A stretch of DNA of 64,000 nucleotides. It comes from Nomia melanderi. Lineage: Eukaryota > Arthropoda > Insecta > Hymenoptera > Halictidae. The notes below the pieces were generated by a model, which did no database searches, had not been told where the DNA came from, and worked only from the letters and a program-made list of their open reading frames with translations. Positions within the stretch are counted from its first letter, which is position 1. The number at the start of each line of letters is the position of its first letter. The position numbers and the translations under genes were made by a program. The stretch covers positions 2,604,001 to 2,668,000 of the forward strand of contig NC_135000.1 of assembly GCF_051020985.1 (NCBI RefSeq). Reading direction: 5' to 3'. This document shows positions 34,536 to 48,867 of this stretch, piece after piece.

Positions 34536-36069
34536 TACTTTGTTTCGTCATGAGTGATTCTAATCTTGACTATATTTTTGATTAAATAATTAATTATATT
34601 TTAGTATTTACTTTCATATAGTTACAGTCCATTAATTATTTTAATATAGTTACAGTTCAGTGATTTACAACTATAAAATTATGAATAAGAATTTGACTAT
34701 ATTTAGAGTCAGGTGTATATTAACAAGCATGAGGTAATTAATTATATTCGGTATACGATGAATACGTGACTATCATCGTAAACAGGTACTAATTGTAAGA
34801 TGCACTTATAGTTGAGCATGTAATAACGAGAATGAAGGAGTTAATTATTTTCAGAGTCCATTTAGCATATGACTACAAAATTATAAGGTAGTAACCAGTC
34901 ATGATTAGGTTCAAGTATACATTAAATATTCCAGAAGTACACTGTATAAATTAGAAAAGACCTACAGAAAATTTAATGAACTTTTAACATGAAAACTCAG
35001 TATCACAAAACTAATTTCTACAAGATTATCTTTATTTAAAATTTAAAATTTTCTTTGAACACGAGGTCGAAGAACAACTAAACTATTAACAACTAAGGTG
35101 CTTTGAGCATTAAAAATCAATTTTTATAAGTACAGTTCACTCAATAATTAACTATTTCCTATACAATAACAAGCAAAAATGATAACAATCTTTTCCAACT
35201 CAATCAAACAAAAATCAATATCATCTCTTGCATATACATCGAAACAAAGGATTATTTCGCCATCACATATATTTAACCATTAAGCCAACAAACACTCATG
35301 ACAGCCAAAAAGTTCCCTCGCACTCTTGCAAATTATTAATAACAAAAAATAAAATCTAATGAGCGTGAAATCGTGAAGAAAATCTTGCGATAAAGGGTTA
35401 ACATTTTATTAAAAGATAAATAAATCTCCACGTGAACAACCTTTGCAGAAAGTCCATCGTTTATTTTAATCTCCGGACGTGTTACCTGAACGCTTCAACT
35501 CCCAATGACTCGATGACCCCTGACAAATGGCTATCATAGAGACATTTCCGCTGAAGTTCACGGTTAATTGAATGATCAGATTCATCTGGCTCAATTATCG
35601 CAGCACCGCCTTTAGCCGGTGCGATCGATACCCGGTTTTATCAAGCTTGTTGGTGACATTTTATGTAGTACACGACTTCTCAGTGACCCCTCTATGGCGA
35701 CTCGCCATTAAGAACATCCGATCGATCGGCTGTGAACTTCAGTCCACGACCCCTATGCTCTATATTTACTCCGGTTGTTGGCTATCGTTGGCGATGGCTG
35801 CGTTCTGGATCATCGGGAACTGTGAATGAAGTGACTGGGAACGTGGGCGCATTCATACTTTTCAAGAACACGTGTTCGCGGCTATATTTATCATTGCGTA
35901 CTGGCGATAACTATTACTTCATTCTTTTTTTATTGGAAATACTCGGAAGCATAACGGTTCGTTCTAAAATGAAAACACTGAATTTTGGATATTTCAAAAG
36001 AGCATTGATATTCGAGGCTGTGAGCTATCGTGGAAGAATTTAGTACAATTATTTAAACTCGGACCATTT

Positions 36070-36294
36070 TTAACAATAAAATTATAGAGCAGTTAAACTG
36101 ACTTTTTGAAATTACTCTATAGAAATTCGAAGAGCGCGTCCATTGAGATTTTAATTGATTTAAAATTCTATTTGAATACTGCTAAATCAATTTCGTTAGT
36201 AATTTGTCAGAGAAATACCTGTTACCTTTTAATAATTGTGAAAGAAGAAATCAGGAATGGATCATTTTGACCCGTATCGTAGTTTTACAGTTAA
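36070..36294. mobile_element. group A/B MITE, decayed, 225 bp
   Basis: Begins TTAACAATAAAATTATAGAG, ends TAGTTTTACAGTTAA, with GGATCATTTTGACCC near the right end. Same length as intact members. Confidence 0.75.
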
Positions 36295-38089
36295 GTTCCA
36301 AGCTTCTACTTTTCTAGTCTTCAATTTATTTATTTTTTAAGGTATATTTGTATTGTATCCATATTTATATGGGTTTAATATGCTTTTGTGATCATCGAAT
36401 CTGGTGTCTTGACCCTGAAAATAGCAGTAAATTAGTACTAGGTACATTTTTCATAATTATCTGATAATTATTTTGATGTTTATTTATTTCATATTTCTTA
36501 CTTAACTTAAGTAAAAATAGAAAAATTTAGATTTTCATTTAGGATTAACTATCAAGGTTAAAATTAAACTAAAAAATAAAACTGAGCCTAATCTTTTGCA
36601 ATCTTATATTCAGACAAATACAACTTTCAATTTCAACAGAACAAAAGTTCTTTTGAAAAGCCTCCTGCAATTAATGTAATTAATACAGATTAATATTAAT
36701 TGATCCAAAATGTCCAACAAATTCATACAAATACAAATGCTTCTAATGCCGTCCAATAACCCTAACTTTACCCAAAATATATTTGAATTTCCCTTAACTC
36801 TGCGACTTGTTACTATTAATAATTAACAATAATAATTACAATTAGACGAAGAAATAATTAAACCTACATAAAGGTGTACATTATGCTGCACGCGACAGCG
36901 TGATGCACGCTAAAAATGTATCAAAACAACGATCGCGGCGCTCGCGAGTATTTCGCTGAAAAAAACACACTAATTGCAAGAGCGTGCACAGCAAGCGAGC
37001 ATCCTTTGTATCATCCGGAAGAAAAAGTGAAGGTAGCCTCGGTTGAAGGATGACCTGCCTCCTTGAAAGAGGCATTATAAAAAGGAGACTCACACCTCCT
37101 CCCCCCACCCATTTTATTTCTCTCAATTGATCGAGCGATTGTTCTTCCACTTGTTGTAAATCATCGATTGCTCAACTCAAGCCGGGTATCGATTCCACGG
37201 TGCCGCAACAACGGCTCCGTTCCACGGAACTCTCGGCGATTTCTCTTCCCTGGATGTTTTTCTGCCAATTAATGTCCTGTCGCCTCATTAGGAACACTTG
37301 AAAAATTCCTGTACGCAAAACCATTAGAAAATACAAGGAAAGAAGAATTCTCCTGTTTTTTTTCGAAGAAAAATTCTTAGTTTTTCTAAGATAAATATCC
37401 TCGTCTTGACGACAGTGGTCCCTTTTTCTAAGAAGAGCATGTCCTTGAGAAATCCTTTTCCATGAAATAAAAACTCTTAATTAGGAAAGAGAAACCTCTT
37501 TACATAGAAAAATCGTTCTTTAGCAGAACAGTCCTTTCTCCAGAAAAGAAAATACTTTTCCAAATGAGAGTCGCTTTTTGCAAAAAAATCGTTTTGTAAG
37601 AGAACAGTTGTTTCTCCAAAAAGAAACACATTACTAGTTTCTTGGTATATTTTTCTCTGCTAAAGTAACGGTTTCTTTTAAAGGAAAGGTCCCTTTCATT
37701 TCCAAAGGAAGAAAGACAATTACTCAAGGTCGTCCTTCTTCGACTACAGCCACCGAACACTGAATCCAATTACACGGTTAATGAAACAGTCGGTCACGAT
37801 TACATCCAATACTCCTACCCACCTGGTATCCATTAATTAAATAAACAGCGATGTAAACTTGCCCGGTACGCACGGGCCCACGACCGGACTCGGTAATTAC
37901 GTCCGCCCGGGTGAGGAGAGTTTACTGGCCCGCTACTCCACTGAACGTAGTTAAGGAGTTACACGGTGATTACGTAAAAATTAATAATGGAAAAAGTAAT
38001 TCGTGTTCTAACGGTTTCTGAATAAATCAGCGGGATATCGCCGGGAACTGACAAACGTGCAACTTACATTAAGCCGAAACGAGGATGTA

Positions 38090-38830
38090 TGAAACAACTG
38101 GAACTAGTACTTTTACCTTGCTATATAAGGTACCTGGGTACCTTCCGTTTCCCATAGGCAATTTTAACTGGCTACTACAGCTATTACCAGTATTTGGGCA
38201 TATGGGTACATAGCTATCTCATGACACATCACAGCTATCTCATCCTGGTACCTGAGCATTTCATAAGTCACAGTTACAATGCACACTAGAGCTGGTACTT
38301 CTATCTATGTCCCAAAGTATCCGAGTTTCTCATAGCTTCTTATAACTAGCTGCTAAAGCTATTGCCAGTATTCAGGTACACGGGTATGTTATAATATCTG
38401 GTGTCCAAGTGTTTCATAAGTCATAGTTCTAATGTACACTAGAGTTAGTACTTTTAGTCTGGTACCCGAGTACCCGCGAGGTACTTGATTAAAGACACAT
38501 CTCAGTAGATGGCACAATACACGGGTACCCGAGAATCTCATAAGGTCTCGTAACTGACTACTAGCGCAATTAGCACTTGACTCCTCTCCTCGTGATACCC
38601 GAAAATTCGCGTAATTCGCATTCGTATATGCAATGATAAAAATAATACAGCTGATTACTTCAAGATAAAACCTGGCTGGTCGAGTTAAAATAGCTGCAGT
38701 AGTCAGTTATAAGAATTTATGAGACACTCGGGTAGCCGGGTACTAATGTTAGTTATCTCAAGATACCGGCTAATTTTGCGCTACCCGGGTACCCGGGTAT
38801 TTCATAAGTCACAGCTCTAATGTACACAGA
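38090..38830. repeat. GGTACC-rich degenerate tandem repeat
   Basis: Repeated phrases such as CTGGTACCTGAG, GGGTACCCGGGTAT and TTTCATAAGTCACAG...TGTACACTAGAG recur, two at about 150-bp spacing (about 38263 and 38413), with more diverged units at either side. Confidence 0.7.
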
Positions 38831-39159
38831 GGTGCGCAGCCCCGGCTATCCTGTAACCAGCCAGTGGAACAAAGAGAAACTACCGGACACATAGGATATC
38901 TTGGGCAACACTCGGCTGTTTCGTAATACCCGCGCACCGGCGCGCTGCAAACTGTATCACGTGAGAGGAGCGTTTGATCCTCAATGTAACGGGAGGGAAA
39001 TTAATGTTAGAACAACCGGACTCGTCAAAATAACGGATCGGAATTCTTTTAATTTGCATTGCAAATGTCGAGGCATTCTTCTTGGAGTTTATATAAACGT
39101 TAATTAAAATAGAGGAATGAGCATACATGGCGAATTATCCTCCATTATACACTTATATT

Positions 39160-39601
39160 TTAACACGTTCGCTACCAGCGTCACATATTTATGACAGACA
39201 CAATCTTATATTTTACACAAAGCAAATGAAATTAATCTCATAGATATTGTTATTTAACACGCTGACTGGCACGGTGATCACCGATAATCAAAGTTTCCAA
39301 ATTACTGAAGAACAATCACAATAAGAAACTTGATTTTAAATAAAAATGTTTAGTAACATATGTAGCTACACCATAGCGTAATGTGACTACTGTAGTACTA
39401 AATCATTAATAATTATTTCCAATATCGTTTGCCTGTGTTATTAAAGAATAAGTATTGCTATTTAAAACACTAGAAATTCTCGTGGCAGTGAATGTGTTAA
39501 AGTTATAAGCTACGGAATTATATTTCGGAATTCAATAACTTATTTCAGTTTCATTTTTTCGATATTTTGTTAAGATTTATTGAATAAAATATTATAATTA
39601 A
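39160..39601. mobile_element. group E unit, inverted copy with nested group D
   Basis: Starts TTAACACGTTCGCTACCAGC and runs as the reverse complement of 20108 to about 19670. Group D lies at 39254-39500. It stops at a TTAA (39598-39601) about 50 bp short of the other copy's end. Confidence 0.85.
39254..39500. mobile_element. TTAA-flanked MITE, group D (247 bp), nested
   Basis: Ends TTAACACGCTGACTGGCACG and, reversed, TTAACACATTCACTGCCACG. Exactly the length of the copy at 19768-20014. Confidence 0.85.
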
Positions 39602-42114
39602 CAATATACCAAAAGTTAGTCTTAAGTACCTGGGGATGTATTTAGGTAACAAGGAAAGATATTGAGCCTGTAAGGAAATATGTTAAGTAACTCGCAATGG
39701 AAGTGACGTAGTAATGTTTGTTTAATATTAATAGGAGGTTCGTGGCGAATTATTTGCAGAGTGGATGTAAATGGAAAAAATTAGATAATGAACTGTATAT
39801 GAGATTTGCATTAATCGAATAGCAGTAATTTGTTAGTAAGATATGTTTGGTGGTACCTAGCTACTCGTGCATTTAATGGAAGTGCATAAAATTACACTCA
39901 TGTGTCAAGTAACAATGGGAGGACAACAGTGAATTATATGCAGAGTGGATGTAATTGGTAAGAGGAAGAAAGTCAATGATACGAAAGACCTAAATTAGTA
40001 GAATGGTAAAGAATTTTGTGCTGCTGATTATAAATGAATGTACGTGCATTATTAAAATTTGATATCTGGTAACGATAGAAGAATAATAACATTTTGCGAA
40101 GTGGACATAACTGGAAAAACTAAGAAGTTATGTTAAATAAGAGTGCTGGAAGTGTTTAACATAAATAACTGTGCCTACTTTTGCATGGAAGAGTGTAATA
40201 TTAATATTAAATACCCTGAAACAATAGGAGAATAATGGAAAATTATTTTCATAGTGGACATAACAGTAAAGGGTCAGAAATTAAATCATAAGATCCAGGT
40301 TAACAGAATGACAGTGAACTGTTAGCGAAATGTACTTAACATAAACAGCTGTTGTAATATAAGAACATAAACTGAAAACTCCGCCTCTAACAAGAATAGA
40401 ACATCAACAAAATATTTCCAGAATGACGTAACTGAAAGGAATTAGAAATTATTAAATTACAGATGAGATGATTAACCCCTTTAAATCTAATGAATATTGT
40501 AATACAGGTATACTAATTTTACTCGCAGAACTCCAGTACTTTATAGTAGCCAACGCTTTGGATTTAAAATACAAAATTGGAGATCAGAATAATTAAGTAA
40601 TTGCGAGTAACTATTACAATTAATATTTCCATTAATGAATTCAAACAGTGATAACAAAATAATATAAATATTAAGATATTTCCAATCAAATTAACTAAAA
40701 TATAACTATAAGAATTGACAAAAGTAGACGACTCGTAGAACGAAAAGTGAATTCATTAAAAAGCAATTAATAATTAAGTGACACGCAGGTTTAATCGAAT
40801 TTTTACCAGAAACTTCAAAGCAGTGAAAAAGATGATTCACTGACACTGTCCGAAAATAGTAAAAGTTACTAATTCAGGCGAGTACTAAATTCAGGAATAA
40901 AGAGCACGATTCCCTCAGAAGGACTCAAGGCTGCGTTCCCTACCAGGCGAATTATTTTTAGTTCCCCTAACGTGCAAAAGAAGGAATGAGCGAGAGTCGG
41001 TCTCCATACAAAACGATTCGATTTTCTGCTTGTTTTATCCGTCTCGGTTTCAGGCCACTCTTTCTTCCGTCCGTAGCTTCCTCTAACTTTCCTCCAGCCG
41101 GCGAACTATTTTGGTGGCCGTGTCGCGACGACTGCGGCCTCGTCCTACGGTCCAAAGGAAATCCGTTTGAATCGTGCCCGCGTATATACCAGCATCGTAA
41201 AATTGTTACCAGAAAGTCGGGCTGACCCTTTTGTAGACCAGCATGGCGTTTCTGTAAAGACCCCCTTGTTGAAACAAAAATTACAGTCGTTACCGCTATT
41301 CATTAGGACTTCCTAACCAGTAATAGTCTGTAATTTATATAATTTTTACTCGGACTAATTAAGAATTACTTGTATTGTTCGATTTAATATAGAAGTATTG
41401 AATAAAATATATAATAGCACAAAAAAATAGAACATTAATGTAATATAGTATAATACTATTTCTCTATATTATTCATTAACTGTCCTTATAATTTAAATAA
41501 TTTTTGTTTGGAGTAATTAAGAATTATTTATATCGTTCGATTGTAATATACAATTATGCAATAAGATATATAATAACACAACAAAATATAGAACACTAGT
41601 GTAGTATAGTATATTATATTTTGTATATGCAAGAATATATATCCAAACAATTGGATACACCGATTGGAGGAATTATTGAAGAGCAAAGAAGTGACAGTTT
41701 TCGCAATTTAAATAATTTTCATTTAAACTAATGAAGAATTATTTATATTGCACCACTGTAATAAAATATATAAAATAAAAAAATATATGGATCACTAGTA
41801 CAGTGTAATATAATAATATAATGTAATATAAATACATATAAATATAATATTTAGAATATTCCTATCATATATTATATGTGATATATGATTTATAAAATAC
41901 AAATATAATAACATATTTATATTTAGTTTGTATAAAAAAATATGTATTATAACAATTAGGTGTAACAAATTGCCAAATGTTCCATTGGAGAATTTCAGAT
42001 TTTGAAAGATCACCCGACTCTGAAGTTAGTAGCATACTATGACCTATCACCGAAAGATACAGTAGTCTTTCGATTAAACTATATTCTAAAATAATTAAAT
42101 TTAAAAAATTCATT

Positions 42115-42339
42115 TTAACACTGCATCTTCCAAATGAGCCAGAATGACTTATTTCTGATTTCCTCTTTCACAATTACTGAAAAGGTACAGATACTTGTAC
42201 GAAAAATGATTAACGGAACTAAATCAATAATAGCAAAACTGAAATGCAACTCAATTGGAATCTCAATAAACACACGTTTATGGTTTTTATAAAAAAATTT
42301 GTAAAAGTCAGTTTAAGTGATCGGTAGTTCTAGTGTTAA
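42115..42339. mobile_element. group A MITE, 225 bp
   Basis: TTAACACTGCATCTTCC at the left (decayed) and, reversed, TTAACACTAGAACTACCGAT at the right. A damaged GAGCCAGAATGAC stands at the palindrome site. Confidence 0.8.
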
Positions 42340-42862
42340 ATGATCTATTCAAATAAAAAAAATGTAATTAACAAGAAATATGCGTACTGGTCTAGTTTAA
42401 CCCAAGGGAAACGTTAATGACGATCAGATGGCTATCAAACAATATGACACTTCTCAGAAAGGGTTCCCGTGGTAGATGTATCCTCCCATGAAGCCTCAAA
42501 AGGCCCCAAAAGTTCCGTTTCACGTAAGGAAAGCCTTCGCTAAAAATTTGGGTCACAAGATAGCGCACGTGTGCATCGAGTATCACCGGCGGTGCGTGTA
42601 TTATCCTTTGTGGGATCGTGATGTGGGTAGTAGTTAAGGTGAAGTCACACGGCGGCGGGGTCCCGTAGAGCAAGGTGATCCAGTGCGAAAGCGAGAGATC
42701 GAGTGGAAAGAAGGGAACAGTGAATGACTGCTTCAAGAGAAGGAATAGGAAAAAATAGAAAAAGAGCTGGGAAGAGGAAACCGACTAGTCTATCACAGAT
42801 GAAGTCACAAACATTACTCACTACTTGGAAAAACTATAATCTGAATAACAAATGAGTATTTT

Positions 42863-43400
42863 GTGATGAAGTTAAAAAGTAAAATAAGTTTGCTAAGAAA
42901 GTAAAGACATACGAAAGTTCTATAATAAAATTAAAAAGTTTGTTAGAAAACTGAAGGCACATAAAGACTTGTAGTGAAGTTAATTGTTTGTGCTAAAGAC
43001 AACAAAATTTGCGATGAAGTTAAAAAGTAAAATAAGTTTGCTAAGAAAGTAAAGACATACAAAAGTTCTATAATAAAGTTAAAAAGTTTGTTAGAAAATT
43101 AAAGGCAAATAAAGACTTGCAGTGAAGTTAATTATATGTGCTAAAGACAACAAAATTTGCGGTGAAGTTAAAAAGTAAAATAAGTTTGCTAAGAAAGTAA
43201 AGACATACAAAAGTTCTATAATAAAGTTAAAAAGTTTGTTAGAAAACTGTAGGCACATAAAGACTTGTCCAGTTACTTATTTGTGCTACAGACAAAATAA
43301 TTTGTGATGAAACTGAAAAGTAAACGTGGTTGTTAGAGAACTTATAAGATAAATAAAAAAAAGTTGTAATAAAGTTAAAAGCTTAAAGACAAATAAAGAA
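42863..43400. repeat. 148-bp minisatellite, about 3.5 copies
   Basis: GTTAAAAAGTAAAATAAG starts at 42871, 43019 and 43167, exactly 148 bases apart. A diverged fourth unit begins near 43312. Units are nearly identical, so the array is young. Confidence 0.95.
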
Positions 43401-43959
43401 GTACCGTAAAGAAGTTAGTAAATCATCTTTAAACTCACCTTGAAAGAAAATAAAATATTTCTCACACAATCTTTCAAAGAATGAAATCACAGAAACTTTA
43501 CTTTCCTCATAAATCCTAAAATCAGTATATCATTCTACGGTGTTACATATTTGGCGTTCTTTATACGTTTGTACGTGACAAAATTTCACTCAACATCAGC
43601 AATCTAGAAAGAATTTAAGCTCCAGCAAAAAAGTTCTGAACCCGATGTGTTTTTACACCGCAACAGATCATGATCTCCAGATGTTTTAGCGAACAGTTTT
43701 TGTCGATGCCCGATACTTCACGCTAGGCCGTTCACCCCCGCCGCACATTAATTCGGGTGATGACATTACGCTCACCCCAGCCCTCCTCGTCCCTTGAAAC
43801 AGGCCGGTCTGACTCATCGACGATGACTTTCTGACAGTTTCCGCTTCATGTCTTCCATACTGATTGTGAGTCAGAGGTCTCGGTGTCAGATGCACCCCTG
43901 AGGGCTGCATCGTGTCCTGCAGAAATGTTGCAGTGGGTATAGAGACATCATTGGTTATT

Positions 43960-44350
43960 ATTTTCTACATTACTGTGGAAACGATGTGTTGACTTAGGTT
44001 TTGTAGAGTTGTTAGGAAATAAGGTTGTATAGATGATAATTTATTACATGGATTAGATTTTATAGAATTGTTAGAGAATTGGATTCTATAGATTATAATT
44101 TTCTACATTACTGTAGAAACGATCTGTAGACCATGAAGGATTTATAGATTGTAATTTTTTGTATGGATTAGATTTTATGGAGTAATTAAAAAATTAGATT
44201 GTATAGATCAGACTTTTCTATGTTATTGTAGAAATGATTTGTAGACTTTGAAGAATTTATAGATTGCAATTCATTGCATCCATTAGATTTTGTAGAGTTA
44301 TTAGAAAATTGGATTCTATAGATTATAGTACGATAATAGTTTTTACATTA
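43960..44350. repeat. degenerate tandem repeat, about 125 bp
   Basis: Phrases GATTAGATTTTATAGA..., AAATTGGATTCTATAGATTA and TACTGTAGAAACGATCTGTA recur three times in order. Confidence 0.7.
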
Positions 44351-45504
44351 CATTGTAATCTACAACATAATTACAAGAGTGATCCGTACAACATAGAGGC
44401 TTTATAGATTATTCCTTTCAATACAATTGACACTATGAAATTTTAATAGTTATAATTTTCAATTTAGTTACAAAAATTATTCATAGCCCATACAAACTTT
44501 GTAAGCAATAGTTTCTAACATAATTGATGATGTAAAACTTTAACAAATTAAAATTCACAATATGTATATAATTGAAGATAATATTTTATATATTACAATA
44601 GAAAATATTATAATATATTATATTATATTATATAAAATAAGTATTACATTCACTCTCATTGCTTTATACATAAATTTTAATTCTCAACACAACTATAGAA
44701 ATATTCCATAGACCCTACAAGTTTTATTATAATTTTCAACGTAACTAACAAAATAAACTATTTCCCCCCTTGTATCACTGAATGATAAATTCCCACTCCC
44801 CCAAACCAAGCAATCACGAATCCTATTCGAAATTACAATAATTAGAAAATTGATAGTCAGTGAAAACATAATTCTCTTAATTATAACCAATGCTACTATT
44901 TTTCTACACAATTCTCGCGTATTCAGCTGTGAACACGCTTCCAATTTAAATTCATTTTACAGTTTCAACGTTACTCTCATAAAACACATGGATAAACCTA
45001 CAAATAAAGAAAAACAAAGTACAAAAGTATAAAACATACAGCTGTCAACGACCAATGCTAATATAAAAGGAGGTTTGCCTCAGCAGAAGTGAAATTCGAA
45101 AAATGTGAAAAATTTCCTGACACGTCGCAGACTCTTCCAGAGTTTCCAATAATAGAAGCTTTCTCGCCAAAGCGCGTGGAGACGGACGTATCATCCAGAA
45201 GCTTTAAATCCAATCATAAATCGCCCTGCAGCTTTCCATTCTCCTCACCGGTCTCTCCTGCTCGAGAGGAAAAGGGTTGGCGTAGATGAAAGGGACACGG
45301 GCATTCGTTGAAGCGAGAGAACAGAAGGGTATAAATAGATTAAGAGGGAGGAAGGACTGAGGATAGGAAGTAAAGAACGCTGGCGAGGGGAGGAGGAAAT
45401 GGGATGACCAGACGTAAATACATCAAAGATTCTATAGGACGGGGGCACAGAGTGTAAGGAAGGAGGATGGTGGAGATTTGTGGACTGTGAACACATGTCA
45501 TGAA

Positions 45505-45930
45505 GATTAAATTGAAAATCTATAATTTGTGGCGTGCTTGATTAAGAGTATTAAGCTGTCAACTGAATCGTTTTCGGTACATAAATGATAAAATCATGAG
45601 AAGTAAAAGTGATTTAAAGTAATGCATGATTTAATTGAAAATCTACAATTTATGATGTGCTTGATTAAGAGTATCAAGCTGTCAACTGGATCGTTTATGG
45701 GGCATAAATAATATATCAAGATAATAACAAAAGAGATGGCAGGAAATAATGAGAAATAAAAATAATTTAAAATAATGTATGATTGAATTGAAAATCTATA
45801 ATTTGTGGTGTGCTTGATTAAGAGTATTAAACTATCAATTGGATCGTTTATAAGGGATAAATAGTACATAAAATTAGTAAGAAAAGAGAATGTATAAAAT
45901 AATGAGAAATAATCATAATTTGAAATAATG
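45505..45930. repeat. tandem repeat, about 120-150 bp, three copies
   Basis: GAAAATCTATAATTTGTGG-type starts at 45514, 45637 and 45790, each followed by TGCTTGATTAAGAGTAT. The long minus-strand frame at 45594-45944 reflects this repeat. Confidence 0.85.
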
Positions 45931-45949
45931 TATTTTACAATCATTAAAT

Positions 45950-46510
45950 GCAGGTAATGATAGTGTAACTAAAAATGAATTAATAATATAAAAATATGTA
46001 GATATGTTATAGGAGAGAATCCTTAGATAAAATAGGCATGAATAAATTAGGAACAGTAAGACATAGACAAAATTTGTAAATAGAATAAAAGGATTTCGAA
46101 GCTAAAAGATAGTTTAAGAGGAAACTCTAAGTCAAAGATAGAAAAGAATAACGTTGCGTGGTAACCGAAATTAAAATATTACAAATTGTGAGGTATAAAA
46201 AGAATTATAATCTTTAAAAATTCTCTGAGACAAAATAACAGACAAATATAAAGAGCTAAATGTATTAAATAACGAAACGCAGAATTCCATTAAATAAACT
46301 TTATATAACTGTTATGACTGCATGATTATTTAATAAATTATACTAAGAGAAGTAAATATTTTGAAACAGATAAGTTTCAACAAATTCAGGGAGACACAAA
46401 ACCAATATTAAACAAAACAAAAATGTTACCGATTTATGAAACAAATAAATATTCTGAAGTTTGGAAATTAGTTAATGAAATACTAAAATGATGTGAAATA
46501 ATCACTAACT
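45950..46510. repeat. group K dispersed repeat, most complete copy (inverted)
   Basis: Its left part is the reverse complement of 32020-32300 and its right part of 34215-34535, giving a unit of about 0.55 kb. No coding capacity or clear ends were seen. Confidence 0.75.
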
Positions 46511-48867
46511 CATGTGGACACATAAGAATTCAATAGTATCTCGCAAGGAATTCTAATTTTAACTAAGAAATTCAGATAAAGATCCCAATTTCAACTAATT
46601 CAGAGAGCAAAGATCAAAAACGACATTAAGCGAAACAAAAATCCTATAGATCTATAAAACCAAATACCGTTTCAAATATTTCTAACGAATAAAAATAAAT
46701 ATCAAAATACACATGACACGAACCAAAATATAAACGATGAAATAAAATTTAAGAAATATAAGGAAGGAAAAGGATTTGATAGGAGAAGGATGGAAGCCAA
46801 ACAGAGGAGACGATCATGGTGGTCGACGAGGCCTGACAGGCTCGTGAGAGACTGCCCACTCCCTTCGAGACGAGACCATGCTGCATTCTCAGCTCGGAAA
46901 CCCTGAAACCTTAGCGATCGATAAATGTTTAAAGCGTTTAACCACGAATTTCATGTCCGGCTGGAGGACAAATTGTCTTCGAAAGAAATTGATTCCTGTG
47001 GGGGCCATGAATCACTGAACCTTGCCTGTTGTCTGCCAAGGCTTTTACACACGGTTTTCGTGCAAGTTAAAAGCCGTTTCGATTGCGTGGGCGTACGGAA
47101 ACAGGTATGGAAAAAAGTGAAGGCTAAATCGCTGGTGAAAAGTAGTTCTTCGGTGGCCAATCGGACACTTGCACAACTCAGGATGGTGATTCGGATTCAG
47201 CAGCGGTTCCATTGGACAACGTTCTTCCTTCTAGAAACAAGATACACTACTTCCATGGCATCAGCGATTTCAAAAGAAGGATATAATTGAATTATCGACA
47301 TTGTGGAAGTGATACGGATTAACTCTTTGCACTCGAAAGTTTTTTCACTAGAAATATTCAATATTCTCCGATGAGATACAGACGATGTTCTTTAAAACTA
47401 ATTAATGAGAAAACATGTAAATTAAGAATGCATGATACAAAGTTTAATATTATACGTAAGACTTCATAATTTTGCAAATCAAATCAACTGGTTTGATGCA
47501 TTTGTAAAAACTGAATTCTGTGAAGTATGAAAATAGGTACAGACATAATATTTTTGTTGAATGGACCGTAAAATATTTTTTTAAATGGTTTTATGTAATT
47601 TATAATTTTGTATGAATATATGTATGTAAGCATCTGGTGAGTAAAGGGACATTTTACATTAATTCTAATTTTTATGAGATATATATATATATAAGCAGTA
47701 ATATAGAAATAACAGAGGAAATAATAAAATACCATTGAACTAACAGTAATTGTGTAGGATAAAGTATGAAATGAATACATTACAAAAATAGTATTTTTGT
47801 TATATGCTGATCACAAGATATTTTTATAAATAATTTTATATAATTTACAGTTAAATATATATATATATAATCTCCTAGTTAAGGAGACAACATTTTTTGT
47901 TAATACTGACTTTTATAAAATATATAAATATAAAAAATAGTAATATAGAAATAATAAAGAATATAATAGAACACTATTGAACAAACTGCAATTGTGTAGA
48001 ATGAAGAATGAAAATGAATATATTACAAAAATAATATTCTTAGTATATATTAATCATAACATACTCTTCTAAACAATCTCGTAATTTACAATTTAATATA
48101 AATATATATATAATTTCCTAATCAACGAAACATTTCTCATAAATTCCAATTTTCACGAGACACCCAAACACAAATCGTATACATATAAATAAACCTTACA
48201 CAATCCATAAACACAAAAAGTAGTAACACAATAACAACAAAGAAAACATAATACCAGTGAGTTTCACTGAAAATAAAACACCAGTTTCTCAATGATCCAC
48301 GGATCGCCCCAGCATAATGAGAATTATCGGTCGTCTGAATATATTTGAGTAAGTTCACCTTGCGAAACTAGCGAATTCCCGGTTTAATGAAAGAGTGCGA
48401 CGGTACGCGGCCGATCACTCGGTCTTATTATTTCCTATAGTTGTTCCCCGGCTGCCAGGAGCGACACGAGGACAGGGCAACGGGAATCCGAGCGAGCAAA
48501 GACCGCTTACACGCTGCAGGTTGCATAACGGTTCCGCGCAGCATCCACCGTACAGTATCCAGTGTCTGCCGAGAGAGAGAAAAACTTGGGGATTCGTTGT
48601 CAGGCGCTTGGACACGCGCGAACGCTTGACCCCTTCAAACTCTGATCTGGTACACTTTGCTTGGAACGATTAAATGGTCGCTTAACTCTACTTAGCAACG
48701 AACTGTTTAACCCATCGTTGAACACGATCCTTTGAGCGTGTTAGGTCCTAAATAAAAATCTTTTGGGAAAAGTACATTTATCTTTACAATATACTGTGAT
48801 TAATAATTAATCTGCTATTAAGTTAATATGCAATTAATAAGAATTATAGTTAATCATTAATCTCCGA

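Larger units (their letters stand above)
31861..39159. other. non-coding stretch, part 2
   Basis: AT-rich DNA with the listed repeats and GC-richer islands at about 32810-33120, 35470-35870, 37150-37260 and 37830-37960. The frames at 35572-36043 and 36881-37150 show no family resemblance and no good splice context. Confidence 0.45.
39602..45500. other. non-coding stretch, part 3
   Basis: AT-rich DNA, a group A copy and minisatellites. GC-richer islands are at about 40920-41230, 42420-42720, 43640-43920 and 45180-45480. Open frames inside these islands occur on both strands and look random. Confidence 0.45.

Noticed and set aside
45594..45944. 116-codon minus-strand ORF with repeated segments
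   Set aside because: Translation of an AT-rich tandem repeat; no initiation or splice context.
46925..47290. 121-codon plus-strand ORF in a GC-richer island
   Set aside because: No recognisable motif, an overlapping open frame exists on the minus strand, and there is no splice context.
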